From the NCBI GenBank assembly GCA_012961645.1, contig DTYY01000183.1, forward strand, positions 1-6,590: 6,590 nucleotides of DNA, read 5' to 3'. The stretch is from Methanosarcinales archaeon. GTDB lineage: Archaea; Halobacteriota; Methanosarcinia; Methanosarcinales; Methanogasteraceae. Of this stretch, positions 5,769 to 6,590 are shown one piece after another; the first letter of the stretch is position 1; each line of letters begins with the position of its first letter. A program made the position numbers and the translations under genes. The notes below the pieces were generated by a model. That model was given only the letters and a program-made list of their open reading frames with translations, did not search any database and was not told the origin of the DNA.

Positions 5769-6298
5769 TCGATCATGCTTCCGAGCACGTTTAGATCGCG
5801 AATCACCCGCTCCCGGGTCACTTCCACCGGACTGTCCTCTCGTTTGTACTGCGCAATCAGTTTCTGCACATAATCGAGTTCAGGTCTCGTTGATTGGAAA
5901 TCGGGCTTGTGATCAGGGAGTTGCTCAAGCGGGATTACCACGACATTGCCCTTCTTCGTTGCTTCCTGGATGCCGTTTACCACCAGAATATAGGCGTACT
6001 CATCGAATCCGAATTTTTTTGCGATGTTTCTGGATGAATCGGATATTTGCTGTGCGCGTTTCGCGCTCATTCTTTTGTAAGCGGCAACCGAGTCTTTATA
6101 CTCGATGAAGAGCGCCGAATCACAACTCCAGAGTATGGCATCATATTCGATGGGCTGCGCAAACTTGCGGTGCACAAGCACACCGAACATAACCCCGCAG
6201 CACCACTCTGTGCTGAGGCAGGAACGAAATCGTTTCTCGGTCTCAGGGATGTCAGGGCGCGGGACAAGGGTGTATGGTTCGCTTCTAAGTTCAATCAT
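5756..6298 (-). CDS. Uncharacterised protein with possible PD-(D/E)XK nuclease-like core
   Basis: I do not recognise this 180-residue protein. It is soluble, with no signal peptide or membrane segment. The most informative stretch is EYDAIL (51-56), then after a short turn ALFIEYKDS (62-70). An Asp (53) followed about 13 residues later by Glu66-x-Lys68 at the end of a hydrophobic strand is the arrangement of the PD-(D/E)XK nuclease core. Glu20 or Glu21 in a preceding helix could complete it. A second hydrophobic strand, YAYILVVNG (101-109), and VVVIPLEQL (119-127) fit an alpha/beta fold. The C-terminal 40 residues are charged and probably helical. The start is well supported by a near-perfect ribosome site. 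It is divergent from purT and convergent with the ATPase gene, so context does not name a role. The nuclease idea is an inference from motif spacing only. Confidence 0.75.
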   Translation of the reverse strand: MIELRSEPYTLVPRPDIPETEKRFRSCLSTEWCCGVMFGVLVHRKFAQPIEYDAILWSCDSALFIEYKDSVAAYKRMSAKRAQQISDSSRNIAKKFGFDEYAYILVVNGIQEATKKGNVVVIPLEQLPDHKPDFQSTRPELDYVQKLIAQYKREDSPVEVTRERVIRDLNVLGSMIEQQN

Positions 6299-6300
6299 GG

Positions 6301-6307
6301 GATCACC
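6301..6307 (-). promoter_or_regulatory. Near-perfect ribosome binding site of the nuclease-like gene
   Basis: On the minus strand GGTGATC followed by CC leads into the ATG at 6298, complementary to the conserved tail of archaeal 16S rRNA. A TATA-like TTAATAGT on the same strand at 6332-6339 would place the transcript start near 6311, leaving a leader of a dozen or so bases that still includes this site. Confidence 0.6.
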
Positions 6308-6379
6308 GTCGATTTATCCTCGGCGCTTAGAACTATTAACTGCGCGGTGTAAGAGTTTCAGAGACCAGAAAAAACCCAT

Positions 6380-6415
6380 GCGAATGAGATCGCACAACAC
6401 CAGGTTGTGTATCGC
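6380..6415. repeat. Inverted repeat upstream of the purT promoter
   Basis: CACAAC (6393-6398) pairs perfectly with GTTGTG (6404-6409) around a 5-base loop. GCGA (6380-6383) and TCGC (6412-6415) can extend it across unpaired bases. It lies just upstream of the predicted purT TATA box, outside the expected transcript, so a DNA-binding site is more likely than an RNA hairpin. The function is unknown. Confidence 0.35.
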
Positions 6416-6434
6416 CCCCATTCAAACGCAACGG

Positions 6435-6442
6435 ATATAATA
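6435..6442 (+). promoter_or_regulatory. TATA-like box of purT
   Basis: ATATAATA sits about 26 bases before a predicted transcript start near 6464, which would give a leader of about 23 bases carrying the ribosome site at 6470-6476. The spacing fits an archaeal promoter. Confidence 0.5.
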
Positions 6443-6469
6443 CTTTGCAACCCATGGCAACCCAACAAT

Positions 6470-6476
6470 GGAGGAG
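6470..6476 (+). promoter_or_regulatory. Ribosome binding site of purT
   Basis: GGAGGAG lies ten bases before the ATG at 6487. The ATG at 6468 is in another frame. Confidence 0.6.
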
Positions 6477-6486
6477 TCAGGATACC

Positions 6487-6590
6487 ATGAAACAACTCGA
6501 CATCCTTGCAGCCCCGCTCGAAGAGAGATCGCTCAAGCTACTCCTCTTCGGCGCGGGCGAACTTGGAAAAGAGATCGCAATAGAAGCGCA
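6487..6590 (+). CDS. purT: Formate-dependent phosphoribosylglycinamide formyltransferase (N-terminal part)
   Basis: Only the first 34 codons are present; the gene runs off the window edge. The enzyme uses formate and ATP to formylate glycinamide ribonucleotide in purine synthesis, avoiding the folate-dependent PurN route. The visible part reads MKQLDILAAPLEERSLKLLL and continues FGAGELGKEIAIEA. The glycine-rich GAGELGKE turn followed by IAIEA closely matches the start of the PurT pre-ATP-grasp domain. The start is supported by a ribosome site and a TATA-like box. The ATP-grasp and catalytic residues lie beyond the window, so intactness cannot be judged. Confidence 0.85.
   Translation, partial: MKQLDILAAPLEERSLKLLLFGAGELGKEIAIEA

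Noticed and set aside
5668..6108. A 146-codon plus-strand frame opposite the nuclease-like gene
   Set aside because: It is a shadow: the minus-strand frame has a near-perfect ribosome site and a plausible alpha/beta protein pattern, while this one is rich in Cys, Arg, Pro and Ser.

Overview
The window looks archaeal, most likely from a methanogen or methane-oxidiser related lineage in Euryarchaeota/Halobacteriota. This rests on protein flavour, TATA-like boxes about 25 bases ahead of short leaders, and Shine-Dalgarno sequences matching the archaeal 16S tail (GGAGGTGATCC). It is an inference; the species cannot be fixed from the sequence alone. Base composition is near 50% GC and looks even throughout. 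I see no insertion sequence, CRISPR array, tRNA or rRNA.

Layout: (1) 1-259, non-coding leader. (2) 260-2266 (+), a complete CPA2-family cation/proton antiporter with fused TrkA-N and TrkA-C regulatory domains. (3) 2267-2631, an unusually hairpin-rich 365-base gap between convergent genes. (4) 2632-3717 (-), anthranilate phosphoribosyltransferase (trpD) standing alone, with two possible start codons. (5) 3718-3854, a divergent promoter region holding five 10-bp units built on CCAAT-like cores, in exact helical phase. (6) 3855-5651 (+), a FlaI/GspE/TadA-type secretion ATPase with all nucleotide-binding boxes but no membrane partner gene beside it. (7) 5652-5755, two long inverted repeats between convergent genes. 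(8) 5756-6298 (-), an unrecognised 180-residue protein with a possible PD-(D/E)XK nuclease signature. (9) 6299-6486, a divergent promoter region. (10) 6487-6590 (+), the first 34 codons of purT, cut by the window edge.

The genes do not form one operon. Each neighbouring pair is convergent or divergent, so every gene seems to be its own transcription unit: ion homeostasis, tryptophan synthesis, pilus/secretion motor, unknown nuclease-like protein, purine synthesis. The most interesting material is between the genes: the phased decamer array at 3759-3808 and the hairpin-rich stretch at 2267-2631. I found no convincing new multi-gene system.
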